A stretch of 64,000 nt of DNA from Pseudarthrobacter sulfonivorans (GCF_001484605.1 NZ_CP013747.1:3286001-3350000), one strand, 5' to 3'. Positions 8,646-17,063 are shown, numbered from the stretch's first letter. Notes: generated by a model not told the origin, from the sequence alone. Numbers and translations: made by a program.

Positions 8646-10685
8646 ATGGCTGAATCGCAACGACCGGGAGGCCCTGGACGTTCGCCGGTGCCCATGAACG
8701 CCGGCCAGCTGGCGTTGCTGGTGGAGCAGGGCATCGAGCTGGTGGGGACAGGGGACCGCGCGGACCTGCGGAAACGCCTGGACCAGACCCTGCGCCGGCT
8801 GAAGGATCCGAGTATCCGCGTGATCGTGGTGGGGGAATTCAAGCAAGGAAAAAGCAAACTTATCAACGCCCTGGTGAACGCCCCGGTGTGCCCTGTCGAC
8901 GACGACATCGCCACCTCGGTGCCCACCGTGGTCCGCCACGGGGAACCCGCGTCCGCCGCCATCCTGCTGCCCAAAGCCGGCACAGAGCCCGGCGACGACG
9001 CCGCACTGGAGCGGCAGCCCATCAACATAGTGGACCTGGCGGCTTACGTTTCCGAGCGGGGCAACCCCGGAAACGTCAAGAAGCTGGTAGCGGCCGAAGT
9101 TTTCCTGCCCCGCAAGGTCCTGGGCGGCGGGCTGACGGTCATCGATTCGCCCGGTGTGGGGGGACTGGGCTCCTCGCACACATTGACCACCCTCACAGCC
9201 TTGCCCACAGCGGACGCCATGCTGCTGGTTTCAGATGCCTCGCAGGAATACACCGAGCCCGAAATGCGGTTCCTGCGCCAGGCCATGCGGATCACGCCGA
9301 GCGTTGCGGGCATCCTGTCCAAAACGGACCTGTATCCGGACTGGCGGCGTGTGGAGGCCATGGACCGTGCCCAGCTCGCGCAGGTGGCGCCGGACATCCC
9401 GCTGTTCGCGGTTTCCTCGGATCTCCGGCTGGAGGCTGCACGCCTGCAGGACAGCGAACTCAACGCCGAGTCGGGTTTCCCCGTGCTGATCGGCCACCTC
9501 CGGAATGAAATTGCGGGCAAGGCGGAACGGCTGCAACGGCGCTCCGTCAGCCAGGACCTGCTCTCCGTGACTGAGAACCTGCGCCTGTCCCTGCGGTCCG
9601 AGCTGGGAGCGCTTGAGGATCCTGAGGGGACGCCGCGGATGATTGCAGGGCTGGAGGAGGCGAAGTCACAGGCCGATGAGCTGCGCAAACGTTCCGCCCG
9701 GTGGCAGATTACGCTCAACGACGGCATCGGCGACCTGATCGCGGACATGGAGTACGACCTCCGGGACCGCCTGCGGCGGATCCAGCGCGAAGCCGAGGCC
9801 GCTATTGACCAGGGCGATCCCGGCCCCACCTGGACCCAGTTTTCCGCGTGGCTCGAGGAGTGCGCCGCCGCCGCGATCTCGGACACGTTTGTGTGGACCA
9901 GCGAACGCGCGCAGTGGCTGGCCGCACAAGTGGCGGAGCATTTTTCAGAGGACGAAGTGGCCCTGCCGGTGCTCCACATCTCGGACACCGACGACGCGTT
10001 GGACCCGGTGGACAACATGCCAAGGCTCGACGACGGGCACATCAACCCCCTGCAGAAGGTCCTGATCGGCATGCGCGGATCCTACGGCGGCGTGCTGATG
10101 TTCGGGCTCCTGACCGGGATTTTCGGCATGGCCCTGATCAATCCCCTGTCAGTGGGCGCGGGCCTGCTGCTGGGCCGCAAGGCGTACCGCGAGGACAAGG
10201 AAGCACGGCTGAAGCGCCGGCAGGCCGAAGCCAAGGCGCTGGTCCGCCGGCAGCTGGACGATGTCACCTTCCAGGTGGGCAAGCAGCTCAAGGACCGGCT
10301 CCGGCTGGTGCAGCGTTCAACCCGGGACCACTTCACGGAAATCGCGGACGAACACCATCGCTCCCTGGCGGATTCGGTGGCGGCGGCCCAGAAGGCAGCC
10401 ACCACGTACACGCTGGAAAAGGACATCCGCATCCGCGAGATCAAGGCCGAGCTCAAGAAGGTGGACGCCCTGCACCATGCCGCCGGCCTGGTGGCCGCCG
10501 AAGTGGCCCAATCCCCGGGGCCGCAGGCCGCGCAGTCTCCGGCCGGGCGCGGCACGGCGATGGGAAACCCGGCGATGGGAAACCCGGCGTCGGGAAGCCC
10601 GGCGTCGGGAAGTCCGACGTCGGGAAGTCCGACGACGGGCAGCCAGCAGGTGGGCACGGCGCCGGTGGTTGCGGCGGGCAGATGA
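8646..10685 (+). CDS. iniA: Dynamin-like GTPase, IniA-like
   Basis: This 679-residue bacterial dynamin-like protein has a P-loop GEFKQGKS at residues 63-70, a G3 motif DSPG near 170 and a G4 candidate SKTD near 225. After a long helical stalk comes a hydrophobic hairpin at about 481-508 (GVLMFGLLTGIFGMALINPL onward), typical of membrane insertion, then a basic helical region. Mycobacterial IniA is a membrane-remodelling GTPase linked to tolerance of cell-wall drugs; the same role is inferred here. The last ~40 residues are Gly/Ser/Pro repeats (AMGNP, ASGSP) from a 15-bp tandem repeat. The start has an AAGGA site 5 nt upstream. The TGA overlaps the iniC ATG (ATGA), so the two GTPases are translationally coupled. 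Confidence 0.88.
   Translation: MAESQRPGGPGRSPVPMNAGQLALLVEQGIELVGTGDRADLRKRLDQTLRRLKDPSIRVIVVGEFKQGKSKLINALVNAPVCPVDDDIATSVPTVVRHGEPASAAILLPKAGTEPGDDAALERQPINIVDLAAYVSERGNPGNVKKLVAAEVFLPRKVLGGGLTVIDSPGVGGLGSSHTLTTLTALPTADAMLLVSDASQEYTEPEMRFLRQAMRITPSVAGILSKTDLYPDWRRVEAMDRAQLAQVAPDIPLFAVSSDLRLEAARLQDSELNAESGFPVLIGHLRNEIAGKAERLQRRSVSQDLLSVTENLRLSLRSELGALEDPEGTPRMIAGLEEAKSQADELRKRSARWQITLNDGIGDLIADMEYDLRDRLRRIQREAEAAIDQGDPGPTWTQFSAWLEECAAAAISDTFVWTSERAQWLAAQVAEHFSEDEVALPVLHISDTDDALDPVDNMPRLDDGHINPLQKVLIGMRGSYGGVLMFGLLTGIFGMALINPLSVGAGLLLGRKAYREDKEARLKRRQAEAKALVRRQLDDVTFQVGKQLKDRLRLVQRSTRDHFTEIADEHHRSLADSVAAAQKAATTYTLEKDIRIREIKAELKKVDALHHAAGLVAAEVAQSPGPQAAQSPAGRGTAMGNPAMGNPASGSPASGSPTSGSPTTGSQQVGTAPVVAAGR
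10557..10646 (+). repeat. Six 15-bp tandem repeats in the iniA 3' end
   Basis: Six in-frame 15-bp units encode AMGNP, AMGNP, ASGSP, ASGSP, TSGSP and TTGSQ. The first two units are identical and later ones drift, which fits recent slippage. Copy number may vary among strains. Confidence 0.9.
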
Positions 10686-12175
10686 AGGAGTCCATCAGCG
10701 CGGGAGTGGCGGACCTGATCCAGGACGCCCTGCTCGTGTATGCGGACGACCCCGCTGCGGCTGCGGCATTGGAGACTTATGCCCGGCGGCTGTCCGAGCC
10801 CCTCAGGCTCGCTGTGGCAGGCATGGTCAAGGCGGGAAAATCCACGCTGCTGAACGCCATCATCGGGGAGGAGATCGCCCCGACCGACACCGGGGAATGC
10901 ACAAAGATTGTGACCTGGTACCGCTACGGGCACACGCCGCGGATCACGGCCTACCCCATTGCCGGTGAACCGCATATCCTGCCGCTGAAGCGCGTGGACG
11001 GCCGCCTGGTGTTTGTCCTGGGCAACGCCCGCGCCGAGGACATGGAACGGCTGGTGGTGGAGTGGCCCTCGCCGGCCCTGCGCGAGCTCACCCTGATAGA
11101 CACCCCGGGAATTGCCTCGTTGTCCGAAGACGTCTCTGCCCGGTCCACCGATTTCCTCATCCCCGTGGACGCGCCCTCCGAGGCTGATGCCATCATCTAC
11201 CTCATGCGCCACATGCACGCCTCGGACCTGCGGTTCCTCGAATCCTTCAGGGATACCGAGGCGGGTAGGTCGGGAACCGTGAACGCCCTTGCCGTGCTGT
11301 CCCGTGCCGACGAGATCGGTGCGGGCCGCATTGATTCGCTGCTCTCCGCGGGTGACATCGCTGACCGGTACCGCCGGGACCACAGCCTGCGGAAGCTGGC
11401 GTTGGGGGTGGTCCCGGTGGCCGGGCTGCTCGCGCAAAGCGCACGCAGCATGCGCCAGTCGGACTTCGAGTCCATGCAGGTCCTGGCCGGCATGGACCGA
11501 TCGGCCCGGGAGCGGATGCTGCTCTCGGCGGACAGGTTCATCAGGGCCAGTGTCCCGCAAAGCCTGGGCGCCGAAGCCCGGGCTTCCCTTCTTGAGCGGT
11601 TCGGGCTGTTTGGGATACGGCTGGGCGTAGTGCTGATTCGGAGTGGCTTCACGGAACCCACGCCACTGGCGCATGAACTGGCCCGGCGCAGCGGGCTGGA
11701 CCCGTTGCTGCACCTTGTGGCCCGGCAGTTCCAGGCCCGCGGGGATGCCCTCAAAGCCCGTACTGCCTTGGTGGGAGTGGAAAGCTTGCTGCGCAGCGCG
11801 CCCAGGGAGGGGACCGGCCGCCTGGCCGCAGCCTTGGAACGCCTTCAGGCCAACGCCCATGAGTTCCGTGAGCTCCGCCTGCTCGCCACGATCCGTACCA
11901 CGGGGGTATCCCTCAGTGATGAACTGGCGGCGGAGGCTGAAATGCTGGTCGGCGGCTGGGGTGCGGCGCCCGCCCTGAGGATGGGGCTGGCTCCGGATGC
12001 CGGACCGGACGTAGTCCTGGCCGAAGCCCGCCGCTTCCTAAACCGGTGGCGGACGGTATCGGAAAACCCGCTGACGGAGCGCTCAGCCGTGGAGGCCTGC
12101 CGCGTGGTGATGCGCAGCTGTGAGGGCGTTGTGGCTGAATGCTCGGCCCTGCAGCTCCACCCGCAGTCCGCCTGA
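10682..12175 (+). CDS. iniC: Dynamin-like GTPase, IniC-like
   Basis: This is the second dynamin-family GTPase of the pair, 497 residues, close to the size of mycobacterial IniC. The P-loop GMVKAGKS is at residues 47-54, G3 DTPG near 140 within LIDTPGIASLSED, and a G4-like SRAD near 206. The helical C-terminal half lacks an obvious transmembrane hairpin, so it may work through IniA as a heterotypic partner (inference). Long open frame extends upstream inside iniA, but the ATG at 10682 in the ATGA overlap is the natural start because the P-loop then lies at the family's usual distance. It is the last gene of the block; the next genes run on the opposite strand. Confidence 0.88.
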   Translation: MKESISAGVADLIQDALLVYADDPAAAAALETYARRLSEPLRLAVAGMVKAGKSTLLNAIIGEEIAPTDTGECTKIVTWYRYGHTPRITAYPIAGEPHILPLKRVDGRLVFVLGNARAEDMERLVVEWPSPALRELTLIDTPGIASLSEDVSARSTDFLIPVDAPSEADAIIYLMRHMHASDLRFLESFRDTEAGRSGTVNALAVLSRADEIGAGRIDSLLSAGDIADRYRRDHSLRKLALGVVPVAGLLAQSARSMRQSDFESMQVLAGMDRSARERMLLSADRFIRASVPQSLGAEARASLLERFGLFGIRLGVVLIRSGFTEPTPLAHELARRSGLDPLLHLVARQFQARGDALKARTALVGVESLLRSAPREGTGRLAAALERLQANAHEFRELRLLATIRTTGVSLSDELAAEAEMLVGGWGAAPALRMGLAPDAGPDVVLAEARRFLNRWRTVSENPLTERSAVEACRVVMRSCEGVVAECSALQLHPQSA

Positions 12176-12184
12176 GGTCAGCCC

Positions 12185-12811
12185 TTATTGCCGCGTTCGC
12201 GCCGGCCTGACCTGCGCCGACTGGATCCGCGCTGCCTTGAGCCACCCGCCCGCCGACGGCACAAAAACCGCCACCAGGCCGAGGAACGCAAGGAGTAGCT
12301 GGGCTCCCCAGAGCATCACAACGTAACTGCCGGCGTCGCCCTCGGGGACGAGGAAAGCCGCGGCCACCACCATGACCATTACCTGCCCGGCCAGCAGCGG
12401 GATCATCAGCCAGCGGGACCAGCCGCGGCGCGCTGAGAAAATAGCCAGCGCCGCCGCTTCGAGCAGGATCACCAGCAGCAGGGCGCCCAGGCTACCCCAG
12501 AAAACAATGGCCGCGGACGTGGTCACAGCGTCAGGTCCGCCGCCGGGGGACATCTGGTCCACCACAGTGCGGAGCCGCTCCAGGTGTGAGTCGAGGGTGA
12601 GGAAGGAACCGATGAGTACGGCGAGGCCGGCAACGAAGCTGAGCAGCCAAAAGGTCCGCGCCAGGCGGACGCTCCGCGGTGCCGGCGGAATGACAACGAT
12701 GGGCGCCGGCGCGGAGTAGGACAGCCCGGGCCGTGGCGGCGGCAGAGGGGGCGTGGCAGCCCCGGCGGGTGCAACTGGCTGTTGGGATTCTCCGTCGGGG
12801 TGCTGGGCCAT
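12185..12811 (-). CDS. Four-helix membrane protein of unknown function
   Basis: I do not recognise this 208-residue protein. A Pro/Ala-rich cytoplasmic N-terminus of about 50 residues precedes four predicted membrane helices near 53-72, 101-125, 133-153 and 162-185, and a short basic tail. It lies 7 bp downstream of the PLDc_N-domain gene on the same strand, so the two probably form an operon. Its 3' end converges on iniC with only 9 bp between stops. Confidence 0.75.
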   Translation of the reverse strand: MAQHPDGESQQPVAPAGAATPPLPPPRPGLSYSAPAPIVVIPPAPRSVRLARTFWLLSFVAGLAVLIGSFLTLDSHLERLRTVVDQMSPGGGPDAVTTSAAIVFWGSLGALLLVILLEAAALAIFSARRGWSRWLMIPLLAGQVMVMVVAAAFLVPEGDAGSYVVMLWGAQLLLAFLGLVAVFVPSAGGWLKAARIQSAQVRPARTRQ

Positions 12812-12818
12812 GTTTCTG

Positions 12819-13280
12819 CTACTTTACGTCGCCGGTATCGTGGGTGTCCGCGTCTCCCGTGCTGGCATCGCCGGCTTCCTCGTGGCCGATCCCACCCTTG
12901 CCCCGCGTACCGTCGTTGTCCTGTCCGGTGCCAGCGGGACCGCCGTCGGCCTTGGCCTTCGCCTCGAGGTCATCCTGGAGCTTCTTGAGGCGGGCGGCTT
13001 CGGCCTGGTTCCGGCGGCGCCTCTCCAGGTTGCGGAGGAAATCGGGATCATCATCCGGCGCCGTGGGGTGGCTGCGTGGTTGGCGGACCGGGGCTGAGTC
13101 ACGCGGACGGCCGATCAGTAGCCACAGGATGGCGCCGAGCACCGGCAGGACAATCATCACAACGATCCAGGCCGGCTTGGAGATCCCGCGGGTGAGGCGG
13201 CCGTCAGTGCGGATCACGTCCACCAGGCCATACACAAAGATGACGAGAACGGCGACGGCGAGAACCACACGGAAGAGCAT
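12819..13280 (-). CDS. PLDc_N domain membrane protein
   Basis: The 153-residue protein starts with two hydrophobic helices (about 3-22 and 36-58) separated by a short basic loop and followed by WLLIGRPRDS. This is the pattern of the PLDc_N (phospholipase D N-terminal) domain, a two-helix module found alone in many actinobacteria. The rest is charged and Gly/Asp-rich with no enzymatic domain. Upstream on the minus strand a TAGACT box lies 7 nt before the ATG, suggesting a leaderless transcript. It is divergent from the DUF4229 gene, a pairing often seen next to menA in Micrococcales. Confidence 0.8.
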   Translation of the reverse strand: MLFRVVLAVAVLVIFVYGLVDVIRTDGRLTRGISKPAWIVVMIVLPVLGAILWLLIGRPRDSAPVRQPRSHPTAPDDDPDFLRNLERRRRNQAEAARLKKLQDDLEAKAKADGGPAGTGQDNDGTRGKGGIGHEEAGDASTGDADTHDTGDVK

Positions 13281-13340
13281 GCCATTAAGTCTATCGTCCG
13301 CAGGCCGGGGGCGTTCAGGCAGGGCAGCTAAACTTGTACC

Positions 13341-13697
13341 GTGGCTTTTCTGAAATACTCCCTGATCCGGCTGGCGCTGTTTGCGCCGCTCTTTGTGCTC
13401 TTTATGTTCCTGAAGCTGGGGGCGGTGCTGTCAGTCATCTGCGCAGCGCTGATCGCGTTTGCGGTCAGCTACCTTTTCTTCCAGAAACAGCGCGACGCCG
13501 CCGCTGCTGCCATTCACGGACGGCTCTCCGGCAAGGCCAAGCCGCTGCGCAGTGAAAGCGAGGTGGCCGACGCCGAAGCCGAGGACAGCCTCCTGGACGC
13601 CAACCCGGATGTCACCATCCGGAACAGCGGCCCGAAGGCACCCGAAACGAAGGCCCCCGAAACCGGAACACCGGCCCCGAAGACGCCCGAGTCCTAG
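13341..13697 (+). CDS. DUF4229 domain-containing membrane protein
   Basis: The 118-residue protein has two hydrophobic helices in its first ~50 residues (LIRLALFAPLFVLFMFLKLG, then AVLSVICAALIAFAVSYLFF) followed by a basic amphipathic segment and a Pro/Thr-rich tail. This is the DUF4229 pattern, whose function is unknown. The start is the GTG at 13341. TAAACT at 13329-13334 ends 6 nt before it and no Shine-Dalgarno is present, so the mRNA is probably leaderless. The location beside menA is typical for the family and suggests a membrane or quinone-related role, but nothing here proves that. Confidence 0.8.
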   Translation: MAFLKYSLIRLALFAPLFVLFMFLKLGAVLSVICAALIAFAVSYLFFQKQRDAAAAAIHGRLSGKAKPLRSESEVADAEAEDSLLDANPDVTIRNSGPKAPETKAPETGTPAPKTPES

Positions 13698-13729
13698 AGC
13701 CCGAGTCCTGGACCCCGCCCCGATTCGGC

Positions 13730-14611
13730 CTAGAATCCGTGGCTGAGCACCAGTCCCAGTGAGAACAGCAGGCTGTAGCCGAGGTTGATCAGGCCGGTCT
13801 GCTGCAGCACGGGAATGAGGCTTTTGCGCTTGCGGCCGTTGATCATCAGCCAGGCGGGCATCAGGCAGGCCGGGATCAGCAGCAGCACGATCAGCATCCA
13901 CGGCCGCCCGGGAGCCAGGATGACCACCAGCAGGATGGCCACGGCCAGCATCAGCACGTAGCTTTCGCGGGCGTGTTTGTCGCCCAGGCGCACGGCCAGG
14001 GTCTTTTTGCCGGCCTGGATGTCGGTGGGGATGTCGCGGACGTTGTTGGCCATCAGCAGGGCGCAGGCAATGAGACCGGTGCCGATCGCGCCGATAACGG
14101 CCGGCAGGTTGACCTGGCCGGCCTGCGTGTAGGTGGTGCCGAGCGTTGCCACCAGGCCGAAGAAGACAAACACAAAAACGTCGCCCAGGCCCATGTAGCC
14201 GTACGGGTTCTTGCCGCCGGTGTAGCCCCAGGCGGCCATGACGCAGCCGACCCCCACCAGGATCAGCCACCAGCTCTGGGTGATCAACACCAGCGCCAGG
14301 CCGAACAGCATGGCCACGGCAAAGGCCCCGAACGCTGCATATTTGACGTGTTCCGGCTGGGCGGCGCCGGAACCCACCAGCCGCAGCGGTCCCACGCGGT
14401 CCTCGTCGGTGCCGCGGACGCCGTCGGAATAATCGTTGGCGTAGTTCACGCCGATCTGCAGCAGCAGCGCCACCAGGGCGGCCAGCACGGCATTAACGGG
14501 GCGGAACGAATCCAGCTCGTAGGCCGCGGCGGTGCCGATCAGTACCGGGGCGATGGCGGCCGGCAAAGTGCGGAGGCGGGCGCCTTGGATCCATTGTGCG
14601 GCTGTGGCCAC
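13730..14611 (-). CDS. menA: 1,4-dihydroxy-2-naphthoate polyprenyltransferase MenA
   Basis: MenA attaches the polyprenyl tail to 1,4-dihydroxy-2-naphthoate, giving demethylmenaquinone in the membrane. The 293-residue protein is a UbiA-family prenyltransferase with about nine membrane helices and both Asp-rich motifs that bind Mg-diphosphate: NYANDYSDG near residues 55-63 and NNVRDIPTD near 190. The start is a GTG with an AGG-type Shine-Dalgarno about 8 nt upstream. It is the third of three menaquinone genes on the minus strand (menB, menE, menA), separated from menE by about 80 bp. Confidence 0.93.
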   Translation of the reverse strand: MATAAQWIQGARLRTLPAAIAPVLIGTAAAYELDSFRPVNAVLAALVALLLQIGVNYANDYSDGVRGTDEDRVGPLRLVGSGAAQPEHVKYAAFGAFAVAMLFGLALVLITQSWWLILVGVGCVMAAWGYTGGKNPYGYMGLGDVFVFVFFGLVATLGTTYTQAGQVNLPAVIGAIGTGLIACALLMANNVRDIPTDIQAGKKTLAVRLGDKHARESYVLMLAVAILLVVILAPGRPWMLIVLLLIPACLMPAWLMINGRKRKSLIPVLQQTGLINLGYSLLFSLGLVLSHGF

Positions 14612-14690
14612 GGTCAGTACCTCGTGTTGGGTCGGGAGAACGGCGAAACGGTGGTGGCGGCCGCGAACGGGCCGCCGGTGCAGTTCTACT

Positions 14691-15893
14691 CTACTTTCCC
14701 TGATGCAGCGCGTTGAGCCGGTCGATCATCGCCAGGCGGTCCGGCTTGCCGTTCGGAAGCATCAGCAGTTCCGGGGCAGCCAGCACGGTTTTCGGCGCCA
14801 GGAGGCCCAGCCGCCGGTGCCATTCCTCCTTGAGTACGACGGCGTGATCCCCGGCGGGCGTGCCGGCCGCACCTGAGTCCGCGGTGGCGCCAGAGGCAGC
14901 GGCGTCGAGCGCAATAAAAGCGGCCACGGCCTGGCCCCATTCCGTTGACGGGACGCCGGCCACAAAAGCCGCCGCGACGCCGTCGGACTTTTCCAGCACT
15001 TCCTGCACATGCGCGGCGGAGACCTTGACGCCGCCGGTGATGATGACGTCGTCGGCGCGGCCCAGCACGGTGAGCCGGCCGTCCGCGTCCAGCGTGCCGA
15101 GGTCATTGGTGCGGTACCAGCGGACGCCGTCCTCCTCGAAAAACGTGTCCGTCGCTTCGGGCGCATCCACATACCCGGCGGCCACGGTGTCGCCGCCCAG
15201 CAGGATACGGCCGTCGTCGGCCACCCGGACCTGGACACCTTCCAGCGGCACGCCGTCGTACACGCAGCCGCCGCAGGTTTCCGCGGACCCGTACGTGGTG
15301 ACCACCCTGACGCCGGCCTCGCGGGCGGCGTCCAGCAGCCCGGCCGACGCCGGTGCGCCGCCCAGCAGGATGCCGTTGAACCGCCGCAGGACGGCCAGGG
15401 TCTCCGGCGACGGCGCCTCCAGGAGGCGTTGGAGCTGTGTGGGGACCAGCGAGGTGAAGCGGAACTTGTCGGTCAGCTCCAGGGCGGCGGCCGTGAACGC
15501 CTCGGGGGTGAAACCGCCGGACATGTCCATCACCCACGGGCGCGTGCCGGCGAATAGTGACCGCACCAGGACCTGCACGCCTGCCACGTACTGCACGGGA
15601 AGGGCCAGGAGCCACTGGCCCTCGCCCTTGAGCGCCAGGGCGGTGGCCATGGATGAGGCCGCCAGCGCCTCGACGGTCAGGATGGTGGCCTTCGGCGCGC
15701 CCGTGGAGCCGGACGTGCGGACCACCGCCACGGCGTCATCGCAGCCGGGCGTCTCGGTGTGTCCCACCACCAGTTCGCCGTTGGGGCCCGCGGAAAGTTC
15801 GACGGCGGGTCCCTCGCCGTGGAGGGCGGCGGCCAGGGCTTTGAGCACCGGGTCGATGTCCGTGGGACCGATGGTCTGGGTTCCGAGATTCAT
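14691..15893 (-). CDS. menE: o-Succinylbenzoate-CoA ligase MenE
   Basis: MenE activates o-succinylbenzoate with ATP and CoA, the step before naphthoate ring closure by MenB. The 400-residue ANL-superfamily protein shows the phosphate-binding loop VRTSGSTGAPKAT, the adenine-site motif TYGSAETCGG, YRTNDLG and the hinge LGRADDVIITGGVKVS. Its length fits short actinobacterial MenE proteins. It lies between menB and menA, all on the minus strand, which supports the MenE call over a generic acyl-CoA ligase. Confidence 0.9.
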   Translation of the reverse strand: MNLGTQTIGPTDIDPVLKALAAALHGEGPAVELSAGPNGELVVGHTETPGCDDAVAVVRTSGSTGAPKATILTVEALAASSMATALALKGEGQWLLALPVQYVAGVQVLVRSLFAGTRPWVMDMSGGFTPEAFTAAALELTDKFRFTSLVPTQLQRLLEAPSPETLAVLRRFNGILLGGAPASAGLLDAAREAGVRVVTTYGSAETCGGCVYDGVPLEGVQVRVADDGRILLGGDTVAAGYVDAPEATDTFFEEDGVRWYRTNDLGTLDADGRLTVLGRADDVIITGGVKVSAAHVQEVLEKSDGVAAAFVAGVPSTEWGQAVAAFIALDAAASGATADSGAAGTPAGDHAVVLKEEWHRRLGLLAPKTVLAAPELLMLPNGKPDRLAMIDRLNALHQGK

Positions 15894-15966
15894 GTGCCGT
15901 CCTGCCTTTGAAGTCAGCCGGGGCCTGGGGCCGGCCGGCTTGAAAGTTTGTGCCTAGACGTGGCGC

Positions 15967-16920
15967 CTAGAAGTAGTGCGGGAAGCGGGACCAGTCCGGG
16001 TCGCGTTTCTCCAGGAAGGCTTCCTTACCTTCCACCGCCTCGTCCGTCATGTAGGCCAGGCGGGTGGCTTCGCCGGCGAAGACCTGCTGGCCGGCCAGAC
16101 CGTCGTCGGCAAGGTTGAAGGCGAATTTCAGCATCCGGATGGCCTGGGGTGACTGCCGGGCGATGTCCGCGGCGTATTCCAGGGCCACCTCTTCGAGGCG
16201 CTCGTGGTCCACGGCCTCGTTGACGGCGCCCATGCGTACCATGTCGTCCGCGGAGTACTCGCGGGCCAGGAAGAAGATCTCGCGGGCGGACTTCTGGCCG
16301 ATCTGGCGGGCCAGCAGCGCCGAGCCGTACCCGGCGTCGAAACTTCCCACCGTGGCGTCCGTCTGCTTGAACTTGCCGTACTGGCGGGAGGCGATGGTGA
16401 GGTCCGAGACCACGTGCAGGGAGTGCCCGCCGCCGGCAGCCCAGCCGTTCACGACGGCGATGACCACCTTGGGCATGGTCCGCATGAGCCGCTGGACCTC
16501 GAGGATGTGGAGGCGCCCGGCGCGGGCGGGGTCGATGGTTTCCTGGGTCTCGCCGTCGGCATAGCGGTAGCCGTCGCGGCCGCGGATGCGCTGGTCCCCG
16601 CCGGAGCAGAAGCTGTGGCCGCCGTCCTTGGGGGAAGGGCCGTTGCCGGTGAGCAGGACCGTAGCGACGTCCGGGGTCATGCGGGCGTGGTCCATGGCGC
16701 GGTAGAGCTCGTCCACCGTGCCGGGGCGGAAGGCGTTGCGGACTTCCGGGCGGTTGAACGCGATGCGGACGGTGGGCAGGTCCCTGGTTATCGTGCCGTC
16801 GGCGTCCCGCTCCACCTGCCGGTGGTACGTCATGTCCTGGAAGTCGTCGAAACCGGACACGGTGCGCCAGCGGGTGGGGTCAAAGACGTCGGACACCTTG
16901 GCGGGAATTTGGTTGCTCAC
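15967..16920 (-). CDS. menB: 1,4-dihydroxy-2-naphthoyl-CoA synthase MenB
   Basis: MenB is the crotonase-fold enzyme that cyclises o-succinylbenzoyl-CoA to 1,4-dihydroxy-2-naphthoyl-CoA. Diagnostic motifs are present: HSFCSGGDQRIRGRDGY in the active-site loop, VNGWAAGGGHSLHVVSDLTI for the oxyanion region, and the C-terminal DWSRFPHYF. At 317 residues it is somewhat longer than the E. coli enzyme because of an N-terminal extension, as is usual in actinobacteria. Translation starts at a GTG. Upstream on the minus strand TAGACT lies 6 nt before the GTG without a Shine-Dalgarno, so the men transcript probably starts here leaderless. Confidence 0.93.
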   Translation of the reverse strand: MSNQIPAKVSDVFDPTRWRTVSGFDDFQDMTYHRQVERDADGTITRDLPTVRIAFNRPEVRNAFRPGTVDELYRAMDHARMTPDVATVLLTGNGPSPKDGGHSFCSGGDQRIRGRDGYRYADGETQETIDPARAGRLHILEVQRLMRTMPKVVIAVVNGWAAGGGHSLHVVSDLTIASRQYGKFKQTDATVGSFDAGYGSALLARQIGQKSAREIFFLAREYSADDMVRMGAVNEAVDHERLEEVALEYAADIARQSPQAIRMLKFAFNLADDGLAGQQVFAGEATRLAYMTDEAVEGKEAFLEKRDPDWSRFPHYF

Positions 16921-16941
16921 CGGACAAGTCTAGTAATCGGG

Positions 16942-16986
16942 TCAGCTGATGCAGAACTCGTTGCCCTCGGGGTAGGGTACGCGGCC
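16942..16986 (-). pseudogene. C-terminal remnant of a glyoxalase/VOC-family gene
   Basis: On the minus strand the frame ending in the TGA at 16942-16944 reads G-R-V-P-Y-P-E-G-N-E-F-C-I-S-stop. PEGNEFC is the typical end of VOC/glyoxalase-like proteins (the ligand Glu plus EFC). Homology seems to stop a few codons upstream, where palindrome A1 begins at 16995, and no start or upstream part of the gene is present. The remnant is in a 144-bp gap between the CPBP protease and menB. Confidence 0.6.
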
Positions 16987-16994
16987 CCTCACCG

Positions 16995-17057
16995 CAACGC
17001 GGGGTCACTTCGCGCCCAATATACGGGCCCGGATGGGCGTTAAGTGACCCCGCGTTG
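16995..17057. repeat. Palindromic repeat family A, copy 1 (63 bp)
   Basis: The outer arms CAACGCGGGGTCACTT and AAGTGACCCCGCGTTG are perfect 16-bp inverted repeats. An inner pair GCGCCCA/TGGGCGT extends the hairpin. Copies of exactly the same length lie at 20651-20713 and 49089-49151. It sits between the CPBP gene's stop and the VOC remnant. Confidence 0.92.
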
Positions 17058-17063
17058 GTTGGG

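Noticed and set aside
9848-10681. N-terminal extension of iniC by about 278 residues
   Set aside because: The frame is open inside iniA, but the extension is Arg/Gly-rich shadow sequence, and the ATGA start at 10682 places the P-loop correctly.
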